DNA of 37,475 nt from the NCBI GenBank assembly GCA_905250885.1, contig CAJNOQ010001010.1, forward strand, positions 1 through 37,475, read 5' to 3'. Source of the stretch: Didymodactylos carnosus (lineage: Eukaryota > Rotifera > Eurotatoria > Philodinida > Philodinidae). The notes under the pieces were generated by a model. That model saw only the letters and a list, made by a program, of their open reading frames with translations. It was not told the origin of the DNA and ran no database searches. Positions 1-9,590 of this stretch are shown here, in pieces; the first letter of the stretch is position 1; each line of letters begins with the position of its first letter. Made by a program: the position numbers and the translations under genes.

Positions 1-386
1 AAGTCAAGTGAGAGTGAGGGCGAGAAATAGTGGTCTCAGTTACGAAGTAGTCAATGAGTAGATTCGAAATGTTAGATAAATAATTGTTTTGGATCATAAA
101 TTGATTATTGTGGTGTATATTATATATTGTTATGATTTTTCAAAAAATCCTGCCATTAAACAGAATTACCAGAGAACTATGTTCTATCGACTTTTGGGGA
201 CTGTCCAATAAACATTTATGTTGATAATATTTTTCCATAACGGCAATAAAACAATAAAATTGAACAATAAAACTGAACAATAAAATCCATCATTTCACAA
301 TAAATAAAAATAAAGCAAAATGTATATATGGCAATGACTTGGAAATTATTATTTCTACTCAATTTGACATCCACATCAAATTTAAT

Positions 387-755
387 TCAACCCCATTTGA
401 ATATTGTATCAACTGCATTCGTTTCACCCATGAAGTATTTTGCCGATACGGCGTGTTTGAGAAATACTTCACGTAATAATTCGGTAACACCGCGACATTC
501 CTCAATTGACTGACAATTACGAAAATGTTTGGTGCGTAGTGCATCGGCTTCCCTAACCACTAAATAATGAAAAAATGAAATTTTTAAATAAATGTTTAAG
601 AGAATCTTTTCAATTTTCTTACCATCTATCCATCCTGGTTCGTTTGGAACGATCCATTCATGATCATTAATTATTATTTTCTGTAGACGAGTACGCGATG
701 ATACATGCGTTAACAAAATCGGTAAGATACTGAGGAAGAAAATCAATGTTTTCAT
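387..755 (-). CDS. small secreted protein, unknown family, two exons
   Basis: I do not recognise the family. Exon 1 is 755-623 and exon 2 is 559-387, joined across a 63-bp intron with a GTAAGA donor and TTTAG acceptor; the joined CDS is 306 nt, 101 residues. The ATG at 755 opens a clear signal peptide (MKTLIFFLSILPILLTHVSS) followed by a polar mature chain of about 80 residues. That chain has only two cysteines, in the segment NCQSIEEC, and ends with FKWG before a TGA stop. The intron contains no in-frame stop, so reading through it would also stay open and give a longer protein; I prefer the spliced form because the splice sites are canonical and the intron part is lysine/isoleucine-rich and low in complexity. 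It is isolated from other genes and lies just upstream of two MITEs. It is probably a secreted protein; no function can be given. Confidence 0.6.
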   Translation of the reverse strand: MKTLIFFLSILPILLTHVSSRTRLQKIIINDHEWIVPNEPGWIDGKKIEKILLNIYLKISFFHYLVVREADALRTKHFRNCQSIEECRGVTELLREVFLKHAVSAKYFMGETNAVDTIFKWG

Positions 756-866
756 TAACTTAGACTAATGCAAAAATTTATTATTGAAACTGCCGATAAA
801 TGTGTTGCAATCTATTCTGTACATGCAAAATAAACTTATAAAAACATAGTTAGAATAAAGTTATAC

Positions 867-1028
867 AAATTGTACAGTGGCGTAGCCACCTCTTAGCCCA
901 CTCAACAATTGGTTCTGCCCGCCCACTAAAAGTTTTATAATTGACATTACTCTGCGCTAATATCTACCACTTTGAAAAAATTTGGGCCCACCCACTAATA
1001 AAATCTTGGCTACGCCACTAAAATTGTA
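867..1028. mobile_element. hAT-type MITE with 8-bp target-site duplication
   Basis: A 146-bp element (875-1020) starts CAGTGGCGTAGCCA and ends with the near-perfect inverse TGGCTACGCCACTA. It is flanked on both sides by the identical octamer AAATTGTA (867-874 and 1021-1028). An 8-bp duplication and a CAG/TAG terminal trinucleotide are typical of hAT transposons. There is no coding capacity, so it is non-autonomous. The intact duplication suggests a fairly recent insertion. Confidence 0.9.
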
Positions 1029-1082
1029 TTATGTATGTCAAATTAGGTTAATAAAACTTTCAGACTCTGCTTTTAAAACGAT

Positions 1083-1377
1083 TTGTAATCGATTAACCGA
1101 CGTTTGAGCGACACCGACAATTGAGCAGAGTGCATTACTTAAAGCTAGTCACCCACACTCTCTTCCGCGCTCACCCTCTACAGGTCTCGAATACAATAAA
1201 GAAATTTTTATCATCATCGTTATTAATCGTTATCGAAGTGAACAATCATAAAAGTTTCCTGATCGGAAAAAGGTCATATTAAATAGTCTCTAATATCGGA
1301 TTGCTCATATATCGTGGGCGCTGAAATGTCGTTCGCTCAAACGTCGGTCGCTCAAATGTCGGTTGACACTTGTAATC
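1083..1377. mobile_element. inverted-repeat MITE, possible 8-bp TSD
   Basis: The terminal inverted repeat AACCGACGTTTGAGCGAC (from about 1094) faces GTCGCTCAAATGTCGGTT style sequence ending near 1364. The right end carries three staggered copies of the GCTCAAAYGTCGGT word (about 1323-1364). The octamer TTGTAATC occurs at 1083-1090 and 1370-1377 and may be a target duplication, bounding an element of 279 bp. There is no coding region. The superfamily is uncertain; an 8-bp duplication would fit hAT. Confidence 0.65.
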
Positions 1378-3165
1378 ATTTTGAACGAGGTGTATTTGTT
1401 TTATATATACAATTTACACACATATAATCAATCATTCACAAAAACCCTTAGTTATATATTCTATGTTGACTAAATGATCGATCTCCTTTCAATATTTCGG
1501 AGCTAATTATCAAAGTAAATTTTAATTTTTTTTTAATTACTGTATTGTTTTCTAATAGAAAAAGAACGAAAAATGAAATGATATTTCGGTAGACATTAGT
1601 GAGAATGAGGAAACCGTGACTAATTAGACTCTTTTTTTTACAGGAAAATGTTTGAGTGATTGAAATAAAAATTTTGAATGAGCAATATTACTCTTTTTTT
1701 CCGCTGATATTTGCGTACAATGTTTGCTTGCAAGGCGTGAACGAATATCTTATTCACTATATAGACGAAAACAGTATTAAAATAAGCAGTTGTGGAGTAA
1801 TCGAATAAAAAGAAACGAAAAAAAATTTCGAGGAAAAAGTCGAAATGTTTTTTTGTTTCTGCATTAATTCAGAGGTATGTACAGTGGCCACTTTCGGCTA
1901 GAGTAGACGGACATATGTTATAAATCGGTTAAAAAAAAGTGCTGGATAGCTATTAAAAGTCGGTTTTAATAGGTTTTCAACTACGCTCGATAGAATTACA
2001 ATGCCAAAAATCTGTAATGCTTGGTTTTCTAGGAGATCTCTAGGGAACTAAGGGGTTTTGGAGACTTTTATTGTTTTTTTTGTTCGAAACCGAATTTTTC
2101 TGTTAAAAAAATAGATTTCTAGCCCCCAGAAAATCATTTCCAAATAAAATGCTATTTCGAAAAAACATCTTTCGATCGAAAATCTCGAAGGGGATCCTTA
2201 TCCAGTTTTTTCCTAGTGATTTCTTTGTTCAAAACCCTTCGATGTTGTACATCATCCGATCCAGCTTCACACGCTGATTCCAAATATGACCTAATTTTTT
2301 TCTGACAAATATTCTGGTTACTTTGATCGTGTTTGAAGTTGTGAAAAATTTGGGAACCTTATTATACAGAAGATAGCTGTAAGGAAAACAACTTAGTTTG
2401 GAAACGTTTACTTCTCAAAAGTTATAAGTCTTAACCGAAACCTTTTCTCACTAATAGGTTGCCGAAGAGATCTGGTTTCAGAATAAGTATTGTTTCATAT
2501 TTTTAGTTTGTTAAGTTTAATAATAATAAAAATCTTTTTATTCAGGGTACTACGTTTCAGGCTAGTTTTTGGCTAAATATTTTCCGATGGTCCTTAAAAG
2601 TTGAAATAAAAAAAATTATGCCATTAAGTAGAGCGTAGTTCAAAGTACATGAATCTGTATCTAAATCTGGAAAACGTTAACTTTCATTTTCTTGCCTGAA
2701 TGCGATGGGACTAAAGACCTCACAGATTCTGAAAAAACAAAATTATAGGACCGACATCCTCTCAGAATTGAGCTTTAAAAACGTAACATATAAACCATAA
2801 TCTCATTTACTTATTTCTGACGTATAACACGCTGCTCTTTTTGTTCTTTAACATTACAGCAAAATCGGTCTATAATTGAGAGAATAAAATAAAATATTTG
2901 TAAGAAGCAACGGATAGGCGCCCATACATCTTATTTGACGGGCGCAGATAACTTTTTCGCTCTCTCTCAATTTTTTTATTGAAAAAAATAAAACAGTTTT
3001 CTCGATGTTTTACAAAGTTTACACACACACACACAAGCCACCTTTAGGCCTAGAAAGCGTGCTTAAGTCGAGGAGCTACATTTTAGTTTGGATGCTTAAA
3101 ATTTTCCCTATAGGAATGTACATTTTCGAAGAAATCACTACCCACGGGGAAATTTTATCGACTTT
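1378..3165. other. AT-rich intergenic DNA, no gene seen
   Basis: About 1.8 kb without a supportable reading frame. It holds homopolymer runs, a short (AC)n microsatellite near 3022-3035, and a stretch near 2025-2065 (CTAGGAGATCTCTAGGG). That word resembles words at about 9903-9935 and 13161-13175 and suggests an old dispersed repeat. Nothing else can be supported. Confidence 0.5.
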
Positions 3166-3344
3166 TCACGCGTGAGGGACCGTGAAATGTCAACTTGGAC
3201 TTTCACGAAATTTTGTAGGTAAAGACAGGAAGTTTCACGACGGTTTGGTCGTGTTGTTGCAATATCACACGTGCGGTCACGCGTGAAAAATCTTCACACG
3301 TGTACACAAGTGAACAATCTTCACGCGTGATTACGTGTGAAAAA

Positions 3345-3404
3345 ACCTTGACCATGCTGACCATCTATAGTCAACTGACTATAGATGGTCACCATGGTCA
3401 AGGT
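3345..3404. repeat. 60-bp near-perfect palindrome
   Basis: From ACCTTGACCATG to CATGGTCAAGGT the sequence is its own reverse complement apart from a few mismatches, with CTATAGTCA/TGACTATAG around the centre. It could extrude a cruciform or fold into a long hairpin. It lies inside the TCACGCGTGA array but uses a different word. Confidence 0.85.
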
Positions 3405-3504
3405 ATAATGCAGTCTTCATCAATGCAACTTCATCTATAACTTTTTCCACGTGTGACCACTAGTTTCTAATTTCTAAAATATCACATTTTTTATATATTA
3501 TCAC

Positions 3505-3573
3505 AAAGTAAGAGTCGAACCAGGGTACTTTGAATTAGAAATCTACGATACTACTATTGAGCTAACTTGCCTG
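3505..3573 (-). repeat. tRNA-like sequence, probable SINE head (tRNA-Arg-like)
   Basis: On the minus strand a pol III A-box-like GTTAGCTCAATAGTAG (3566-3551) is followed by TTTCTAA, similar to an Arg(UCU) anticodon loop, and then a good B box GGTTCGACTC (3521-3512). Box spacing fits a tRNA, but the D, anticodon and T stems do not pair properly and no clean acceptor stem is visible. I read it as a decayed tRNA or the head of a tRNA-derived SINE, not a working tRNA gene. Confidence 0.55.
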
Positions 3574-4200
3574 AGAAACTACTGAATAAATCTCATATTC
3601 ATACTTGTCGAATCAATCTTCACGAGTTACCACGTGTAAAAAAGTTCTCACGCGTGATTACTCGTGAACTTCCTAAATCTTTTTTCTTAGTTTCCAACTT
3701 TTCCAAACTATTTTAGTTAATATTTCCTCCCGGGGAACAAGATGATTCCCAGGCATATTCCTACAGAAAATACCTTCGGTCTACAACAAAGGTTTTCATC
3801 TGTATGTATGTACAACTTTCGAAAGATATAGGAGAAATTTGTATTTATGCTTGCCGCTCAATCTTGACGACATTTCACACCTGTAAAAGGTTTCACACGT
3901 GGATGTGCGTGAAACGTAAGAATTTTGTCGCTTGCGGTTAAGCGTGAATATTATTCACGAAATGAGTTGCGTGAAACATTGACGCGCGAATAAATGTGAA
4001 GATATTTTTCACAATGAAATTAGTACGAATCATTTTCACGCGTGTCCGCAAGTGATATTTTTTACGGAAATTTTAACATGAGAAATTCACGTGTGGCCAC
4101 TACACACTTCACGACTTTCACCTGTGATCACGTGCGAAAAATATGACGCGAAACGTTTTCGTAACCAGTACTTCATTCCACGATATTCACGCGTGTTATC

Positions 4201-4820
4201 ACGTCTTGTAAAGTCATCCCGGTCCGCATTGTCGAAAGCGCTCACTTCTTGAAAAGTTAATCTGGCATACGAAGATAGAGAATCATCATTGCATGCAGTT
4301 TTATGATAGATCGTTGTCGGAGCCACTTTCTTGAAGAAGTTAAATCACATTCTCATAGAAGTTTTTGCCGAGAATGTTAAATGAAAAGTTTTTTGTAACA
4401 GGTAGCAGATTTAGAAAATATTGTCTTAATGCTGAGATCAGGACAAGGAGAATTATATCAGGTAGTAGTTTTCGATGTTGTGGACATAGATGCGACTCAT
4501 ACGGATAGCGTTTGGTGACTGTTTTGGGTACTATTAGCGGGATTCACTTGCCGATTTAATAATTTGAAAATTATAAAATCGTTAACAAAAAAAACAACAA
4601 AAACACATTCGACTAACTTTTAAATGCGAAAAGCTAATTCTGCTGTTAACAGCAACAACTTCGTATCAGCTTGTTGTGTAAATCTGATCGTGGCATGTAA
4701 AGTGAATTAACACAGATATGATGTTAACGAAAAGTATCGCCAAGTTTAATTGGATACTTGTGCATGCATCACTTCAGAGTCCACTTAGTCTTTATCAATA
4801 TTAATTTATCAGTAATGATT
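4201..4820. other. intergenic, no gene seen
   Basis: No supportable reading frame, RNA gene or organised repeat after the palindrome array ends; only short AT-rich runs and a small GCTGTTAACAGC palindrome near 4641. Confidence 0.4.
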
Positions 4821-5221
4821 GCTTCAGAAGAAATTGCTTTCTTGGTATTTTCATATTTTCTCCCTTGTCTTCTATCGATTTGAGCTACTTCTTTTTGCAA
4901 AAGATGCGCCTTGAAATACTCTACGAAACCACTCATTCTGATTCTGTACGTGAAATCAATAAAAAATACTCGTTTAGTTCCGAAGATTTCTGGAAAACCT
5001 TTCTAGAAACCAAAGTATTTTCTGCTGGTTTAATAATAATAAATGGAATGGTAACACACCACACTATCGTCACGAAGAGCGAGTGATGAGAAGAAGACTT
5101 ACTAACGGATGCTTCAAAAGAAATTGCTCTCTTGGTATTTTCGTCCTTTCTCCCTTGTCTTCTATCGATTTGAGCTACTTCTTTTTGCAAAAGATGCGCC
5201 TTGATATACTCTACAAAACCA
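4821..5221. repeat. pair of ~111-bp direct repeats, 290 bp apart
   Basis: The block 4821-4931 recurs at 5111-5221 with about seven differences by eye; both contain CTTGTCTTCTATCGATTTG and AAAAGATGCGCCTTGA. Within the spacer, the segment 5048-5103 recurs in direct orientation at 7173-7228 (ATGGTAACACACCA through GAAGAAGACTTA). These are local duplications on either side of the piggyBac remnant. Short reading frames here are not convincing as genes. Confidence 0.8.
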
Positions 5222-5849
5222 TACTACCTAAACCTAAACTATAATTTCAGAACTTCAGTCAAGAAAACTAGGCCAGTTAGCTGAAAGTCGAAAAAAATGA
5301 AAACCTTCCAAACTTAAAAATGATTTCTTGTGTTAACGTTTTGAAAGTAAGAAAAATTGAATTAACCATTTTGTAGCCTTGACTTCGCTCTATCTTTTAG
5401 CTACGCTTCAAATTTTTTCACACCAAAATTCGAAAGAATAGTTTTTCTGTCGGTTGTCATGCATTTTTTGATTAATTTTTTAAATTTTGGGTACAGTAGT
5501 GCTTTGAGTAAAAGTCTCATTAGAGTAAAAGCTTTTTCAGTCGATTTTGTTTTGATCAGATATGATTGTTCTTCTCTATCTAAGTGCGAAACCAAAACTT
5601 CAATCATGTTTTCCGTGTTTCGCTTGAGCACATTGTTAGAAACGAGAGGTTGTCAACTTTTGACGTATTTTGTAACTTCGTTCTTCAGCGCACCATCTGC
5701 TCTAAAAAGTATTTTTAAACAATTTCCAAGGGCTCAGTATGAGTAACAAAGCCAGAGTCATAGATTGCAGAGCAGTAATCAATTTTCGGAATGACGCATT
5801 TTTATGAAGCATTTATGAAAGGGCCTGTTAACGAATCGTTTAGACAGCG
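5222..5849. other. intergenic; overlapping open frames, not supported as genes
   Basis: Frames of 76-95 codons are open on both strands around 5400-5746, antisense to each other. Neither shows a recognisable domain, splice structure or biased composition, so I do not call a gene. Confidence 0.35.
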
Positions 5850-6761
5850 TTAACTCCTTAACTGTTATCGACGCCTATAGGCGTCAGAGCAATCTTTCTG
5901 AAAAAAAATAATAATATAATTTCTAAAGTATGTTTTTTCTGTATGTAATAGATCATTTCGAACATCCTATGATAACTTAAGATGTTTTCTGATTCTAATG
6001 TGTTCTATTAATAATATTCTTCTGTATCAACCGTATTTTAATTCACATTCGGTGAGGTTTTCTTTTCGCAGTACTGCTTGTGGATTGATAGTTGCTGTTT
6101 CAACAAGTATGCCAATTTCATGATAACTGTTACGCCCTATTTAGTCAATCGCAGTAGACACAGACAGATAATCGTTTACATATATTGATATAAATGTACG
6201 TTTTGAGGCAGTTAGTGAACGACAGTCTAATCTATTACGAAAAAGTCTGATCGTGAAATGCCAGGTGAAGAAGTTTAGTTCTAAAAAACAAAGTGAGAAT
6301 AAAAGAACGAGCAAAAGATCGCAAAGACGAGAAGCGACCATCAATTGAACCTACACCAATACGGTTAGTTGGACGCCATTTTCCGTCTATAATTCTTCCA
6401 AACTCAAATAGTTCAAGACGACGATGTTTTGTTTGTAGTCGTACAGGAATTCAGAGCAATCGAAGACGACATGAAACAACATACGAATGTTCGATTTGCA
6501 ACGTTGAACTTTGTGTCGATCCATGTTTTCGTATCTATCATACTGTACTAAACTTTTGACCAAAACGTTAAATTTTGAGAACACTCACAGAAAGAAATGT
6601 TTTGCTCTTTCTTATTGAAAACTAACATCTGTTTTCCATATAAGAATAAAAGATATTTATGAACAAAAGGTTTATTAGTCTTAAATAACTATGAATTTGT
6701 AAAAGTTACTGAGTAAAAAGATTTTTAGTTAGTGAAAAAAAATTAATAGTTAAGGGGTTAA
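5850..6761 (+). mobile_element. internally deleted piggyBac element
   Basis: TTAA target sites stand at 5850-5853 and 6758-6761. Inside them the ends are inverted copies: left CTCCTTAACTGTTA (from 5854), right CCCCTTAACTATTA read inward from 6757, 12 of 14 identical. A start in C/CCC and a TTAA target are hallmarks of piggyBac. The 904-bp element keeps only the C-terminal part of the transposase (6293-6559); the DDD catalytic region is missing. A perfect 16-bp palindrome GACGCCTATAGGCGTC sits at 5870-5885, just inside the left end. Confidence 0.75.
6293..6559 (+). pseudogene. piggyBac transposase C-terminal fragment
   Basis: The frame reads as the end of a piggyBac-type (DDE_Tnp_1_7) transposase. 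It has the linker RLVGRHFPSI, then a cysteine-rich zinc-binding tail with CFVC, YECSIC, LCVDPCF and a final IYHT before the stop. In the family this tail follows the catalytic domain and binds the element ends. No ATG, catalytic aspartates or N-terminal DNA-binding region can be found upstream within the element, so this is a remnant, not an active enzyme. The insert SNRRRH inside the cysteine-rich part looks longer than usual. Recognition of the domain is firm; activity is ruled out in this copy. Confidence 0.85.
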
Positions 6762-7019
6762 CGCAAGGGGGAAAAAGCATACTTCTGTACTTCTGGTACT
6801 TCTCCGTACTTCTTGATACTTCTTCGTACTTCTTCGTACTTTTTTGTACTTCTCCGTACTTCTGAAGTACGAAGTACGAAATACGAAATCCCGTATTTCG
6901 TACTTCGTACTTCAGAAGTACGGAGAAGTACAAAAAAGTACGAAGAAGTACGAAGAAGTATCAAGAAGTACGGAGAAGTACCAGAAGTACAGAAGTATGC
7001 TTTTTCCCCCTTGGGTTAA
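6758..7019. mobile_element. TTAA-flanked fold-back MITE made of GTACTTC words
   Basis: A 254-bp element (6762-7015) lies between TTAA at 6758-6761 and TTAA at 7016-7019. It is almost one perfect palindrome: arms of about 124 bp meet at a 6-bp spacer (AAATCC) near 6888. The ends are CGCAAGGGGGAAAAAGCATAC and its inverse, starting CCCAAGGGGG on the other side. The arms are built from repeated GTACTTC words. TTAA duplication and CCC ends suggest mobilisation by a piggyBac transposase. Mirror-image open frames on the two strands are an artefact of the palindrome. Confidence 0.85.
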
Positions 7020-7228
7020 CGACACTGTTTTCATGGACCTGGATAGTTATGATCAGCTGAATTAGTTCGCTTGAAAGCAAACGGTTTAGTATTATATATT
7101 AATATCTTCCGCTCGTACGTACGGTACATATCAAAAATGGTGATTTTTGCACCGTAAATGGGCTGAACATGTATGGTAACACACCATATTATCGTCATGA
7201 AGAGCAAGTGATAAGAAGAAGACTTATT

Positions 7229-7744
7229 AGTTTAAATTTTGATGAATTAATATTGATATACAAATTAAAAAGTTTCATATAGTTTATCGTGTTGAACTAA
7301 GTAAGATCCAATAGAGTTGTTGTCAGTAGATGAGAAAAATTATTTGACAAGGAATACATAACTCTAAAGTATTTCCAATTTTCTTTACTATGATATCTTT
7401 GGATCTGTTATGTAACTGTACAGACTGTACTGGCACCTAACGGTACCAAAACTATTATTGCTATAATGACTTTCTCGTTATTTCTACTGCATATGCACCA
7501 GATACGTATCTATACTCTTCAGTATGACCCTCGAAATATAGTAATATGTATTGAGTATTCCTGTCCATATTATAGGAATACCCACATGATCGCCGGTCAC
7601 CGGGGATCGGCCGGTACGGGTCATGATTTTGTTGACCGGTTACATCTCTGAGGCAGGCACCAAGATAAGATCGCGCATTTCAAGACTTCTGCACCAAAGT
7701 TTAAAGATGATACTACATTGAATCCAATGATTATTCTAACACGG
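7229..7744. other. intergenic with a short GC-rich patch
   Basis: No supportable gene. A GC-rich patch at about 7587-7640 contains several CCGG and ACCGG words and is bounded by CATGATC and GTCATGAT. A small inverted repeat GTATTCC/GGAATAC lies at about 7553-7581. Function unknown. Confidence 0.4.
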
Positions 7745-8125
7745 TAGACAACAGTTCATCAAGTGAAAGTTCTGAACTGGCAAACGAAGCTGTCGGAAAT
7801 TCATTGAACATCGCAAATACCGTTTTTAGGATCTTTGCGATATTTGCGTGACGTGAAACGTTTGATCGTTTTACACGTTGATTCCGTTCATGCAGTTCCA
7901 GTTCGGACTGTTTCTTCATCATCATCCTTAAATCTCGTACCTCTAGTCGATAACTGCGTAAATAGTTCTGAACAAACACAAACGCTACTTGAATCAAGAA
8001 TGAAAAATTATAGGAATATTATTGAACAGAAAGTAGTGAAATTTGAACGAAAATTAAAAAATTATATTGATAGGTTGACCGAACAACTGATCAGTATAAA
8101 AGCAATGACACAAAACAAGAATTAA
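7745..8125 (+). pseudogene. possible decayed gene fragment with coiled coil
   Basis: Two neighbouring plus-strand frames look coding-like by composition. The first (about 7747-7830) reads NSSSSESSELANEAVGNS. The second (from about 7835 to the stop at 8125) has a serine run followed by a heptad-like segment, SRMKNYRNIIEQKVVKFERK and on to LTEQLISIKA, suggesting a coiled coil. They sit in different frames with no obvious intron between them, so I read this as a broken or partial gene. I do not recognise the family, and chance open frames remain possible. Confidence 0.3.
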
Positions 8126-8588
8126 TAGTTTTAAGCTTCGAAACAGGACAATGTTGAAACAGTAAATGGCATTAATGTCGCACAACCTTCTCTAGAAGAC
8201 TTCAGGAAGAAGGGTTCAGGGGCACCATCCATGCCTCTTTTACGTATACTGCTCTCTATCCTATTCGTAGAAGACAATTTGACGCATATATTTTAAAAAC
8301 AAATTCCGAAATATTCACTTGTGGTCGACTAAAAATTACTTTAGTACAAGCTTTTTTTGAAAAAATTCTCATTTAGTGCTGTATTGTCAGCGTGTGAAGT
8401 GCTTTTTGACGTGTAGAAGGAAAACGCTTTTAGCTTCCAGCAGTGTTTTATCATCAAAGGCCGAAACAAGCAAAAATTGGTCGGAAAGAATAATATTACC
8501 AAATTATTAAGAATATATATTTTGCCATAAACATGACAGTGATATAATTAGTAAAATGAATTAAAGTCAATTTGATTCCGAAAACGTA
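8126..8588. other. intergenic, no gene seen
   Basis: AT-rich DNA without a supportable frame, RNA gene or organised repeat. Confidence 0.4.
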
Positions 8589-8699
8589 CCATACCACCAT
8601 TTAAAAGAAGGAGCACCTGTATTGTTCGATGGTTCAGCCATGTTTCCACCTGTTGGTTTCATTGTTGTTGGACTTGTTGCAGTAATTTGATAATTCACT
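8589..8699 (-). pseudogene. possible isolated first exon
   Basis: On the minus strand a short frame reads MKPTGGNMAEPSNNTGAPSF followed by KWWYG, then meets a plausible donor, G|GTACGT, near 8590. Composition looks like an N-terminal exon, but I find no matching downstream exon before other repeats begin. It may be the remains of a gene or a chance frame; the family is unknown. Confidence 0.25.
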
Positions 8700-8887
8700 G
8701 TTTAATCTGTTCGATAGAAAACTGAAGACAATATATGTATACTTTTGCGAAGTAAAAGACAACTGCAAGAAATTGACCATAAAAATGTGGAACCAACAAA
8801 GAATTTTGTCTCCTTCAGGTTTTGTGTTTGGAGGTTTCGTTTTTCGAAGATACTTTAAAGAGTCATATTCTGTAACACTCATCCGAT

Positions 8888-9590
8888 GGTGGGAAGTTGG
8901 TGGTCTCAGAAATCGATGAAACTAGGACCCATAAACATGATTTTCACGAAAAATAGCATTTTTGAAAAAAAACCCAGACTGTCAGATGGGACTCTCATTG
9001 CGGAAAAAATTTCGGCTTACAGTATAGGTCTGTATCAAATCTGAAATAATATGGACATTGACATCTGATTTTGTTAAAATTTTGTCAAACGCCCACATTT
9101 GTTGGGATTTTCAAGCTCTATCAAACGGTGGGCTTGAGAATGTTCTAACAATCATATCGGCTGCGCTATTCGAGTTTGAATAACGCACTCTAAATAGGAT
9201 TTTTGAATCGGAATTTTAAAATGCAGCTTTGCCTACAAGATATACCAAAATGAGTGGCTCATTTGACAGTATTTTGGGACTTTCCCAAAAACGGAACACT
9301 TTTTTCTAAAGTTTTGTGCCGAAATAATCAGCTCGACGAGCTCTTTAAAACTGCGGACTCGAACAACTTTTCATAGTCTTTTGAAATGCTATTTTTCGTG
9401 AAAATTGCTCTCATTTTTAAAAGACATCCAGACGAAGAAGGGAAGGGATCAGCTAAAACTGGGCCGAAGCGAGGAAGTCATAAACATCAATTTTTACCTG
9501 GTTCTTTATGAACGAGCAAATCATGTTTATAGGCCTTGGTTAACGTATTCTGAAAGTTTCGTCGATGTCAGAGACCACCTACTTCCCGCC
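8888..9590. mobile_element. ~703-bp inverted-repeat element
   Basis: The left end GGTGGGAAGTTGGTGGTCTC (from 8888) is matched by an inverted right end (GGCGGGAAGTAGGTGGTCTC read inward from 9590). Similarity continues for roughly 80 bp, including CATGATT and TTCACGAAAAATAGCATTT (left about 8936-8962, right starting about 9384). The right arm carries about 100 extra bases relative to the left. No target duplication is clear. Internal frames do not resemble a transposase. Confidence 0.7.

Larger units (their letters stand above)
3166..4200. repeat. degenerate array of TCACGCGTGA palindromes
   Basis: The perfect 10-bp palindrome TCACGCGTGA occurs exactly at 3166-3175, 3277-3286, 3321-3330 and 3648-3657. 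Many one- or two-base variants fill the rest of the interval (TCACACGTGT, TTACGTGTGA, CCACGTGTGA, TCACGCGTGT, TCACGTGCGA and others). Words often come in adjacent pairs separated by a few bases, for example TCACGCGTGATTACGTGTGA. Spacing is irregular, so this is neither a simple satellite nor a CRISPR array. No convincing coding sequence lies inside. Confidence 0.85.

Noticed and set aside
3505..3573. Functional tRNA gene
   Set aside because: Only the A and B boxes and part of the anticodon loop fit; stems do not pair.
3166..4200. CRISPR array
   Set aside because: Words are short palindromes at irregular spacing with no constant repeat/spacer lengths, and the window is clearly eukaryotic.
6706..7065. 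Near-identical frames on opposite strands across the fold-back element
   Set aside because: They are mirror images produced by the palindrome and cross its TTAA boundaries; not genes.
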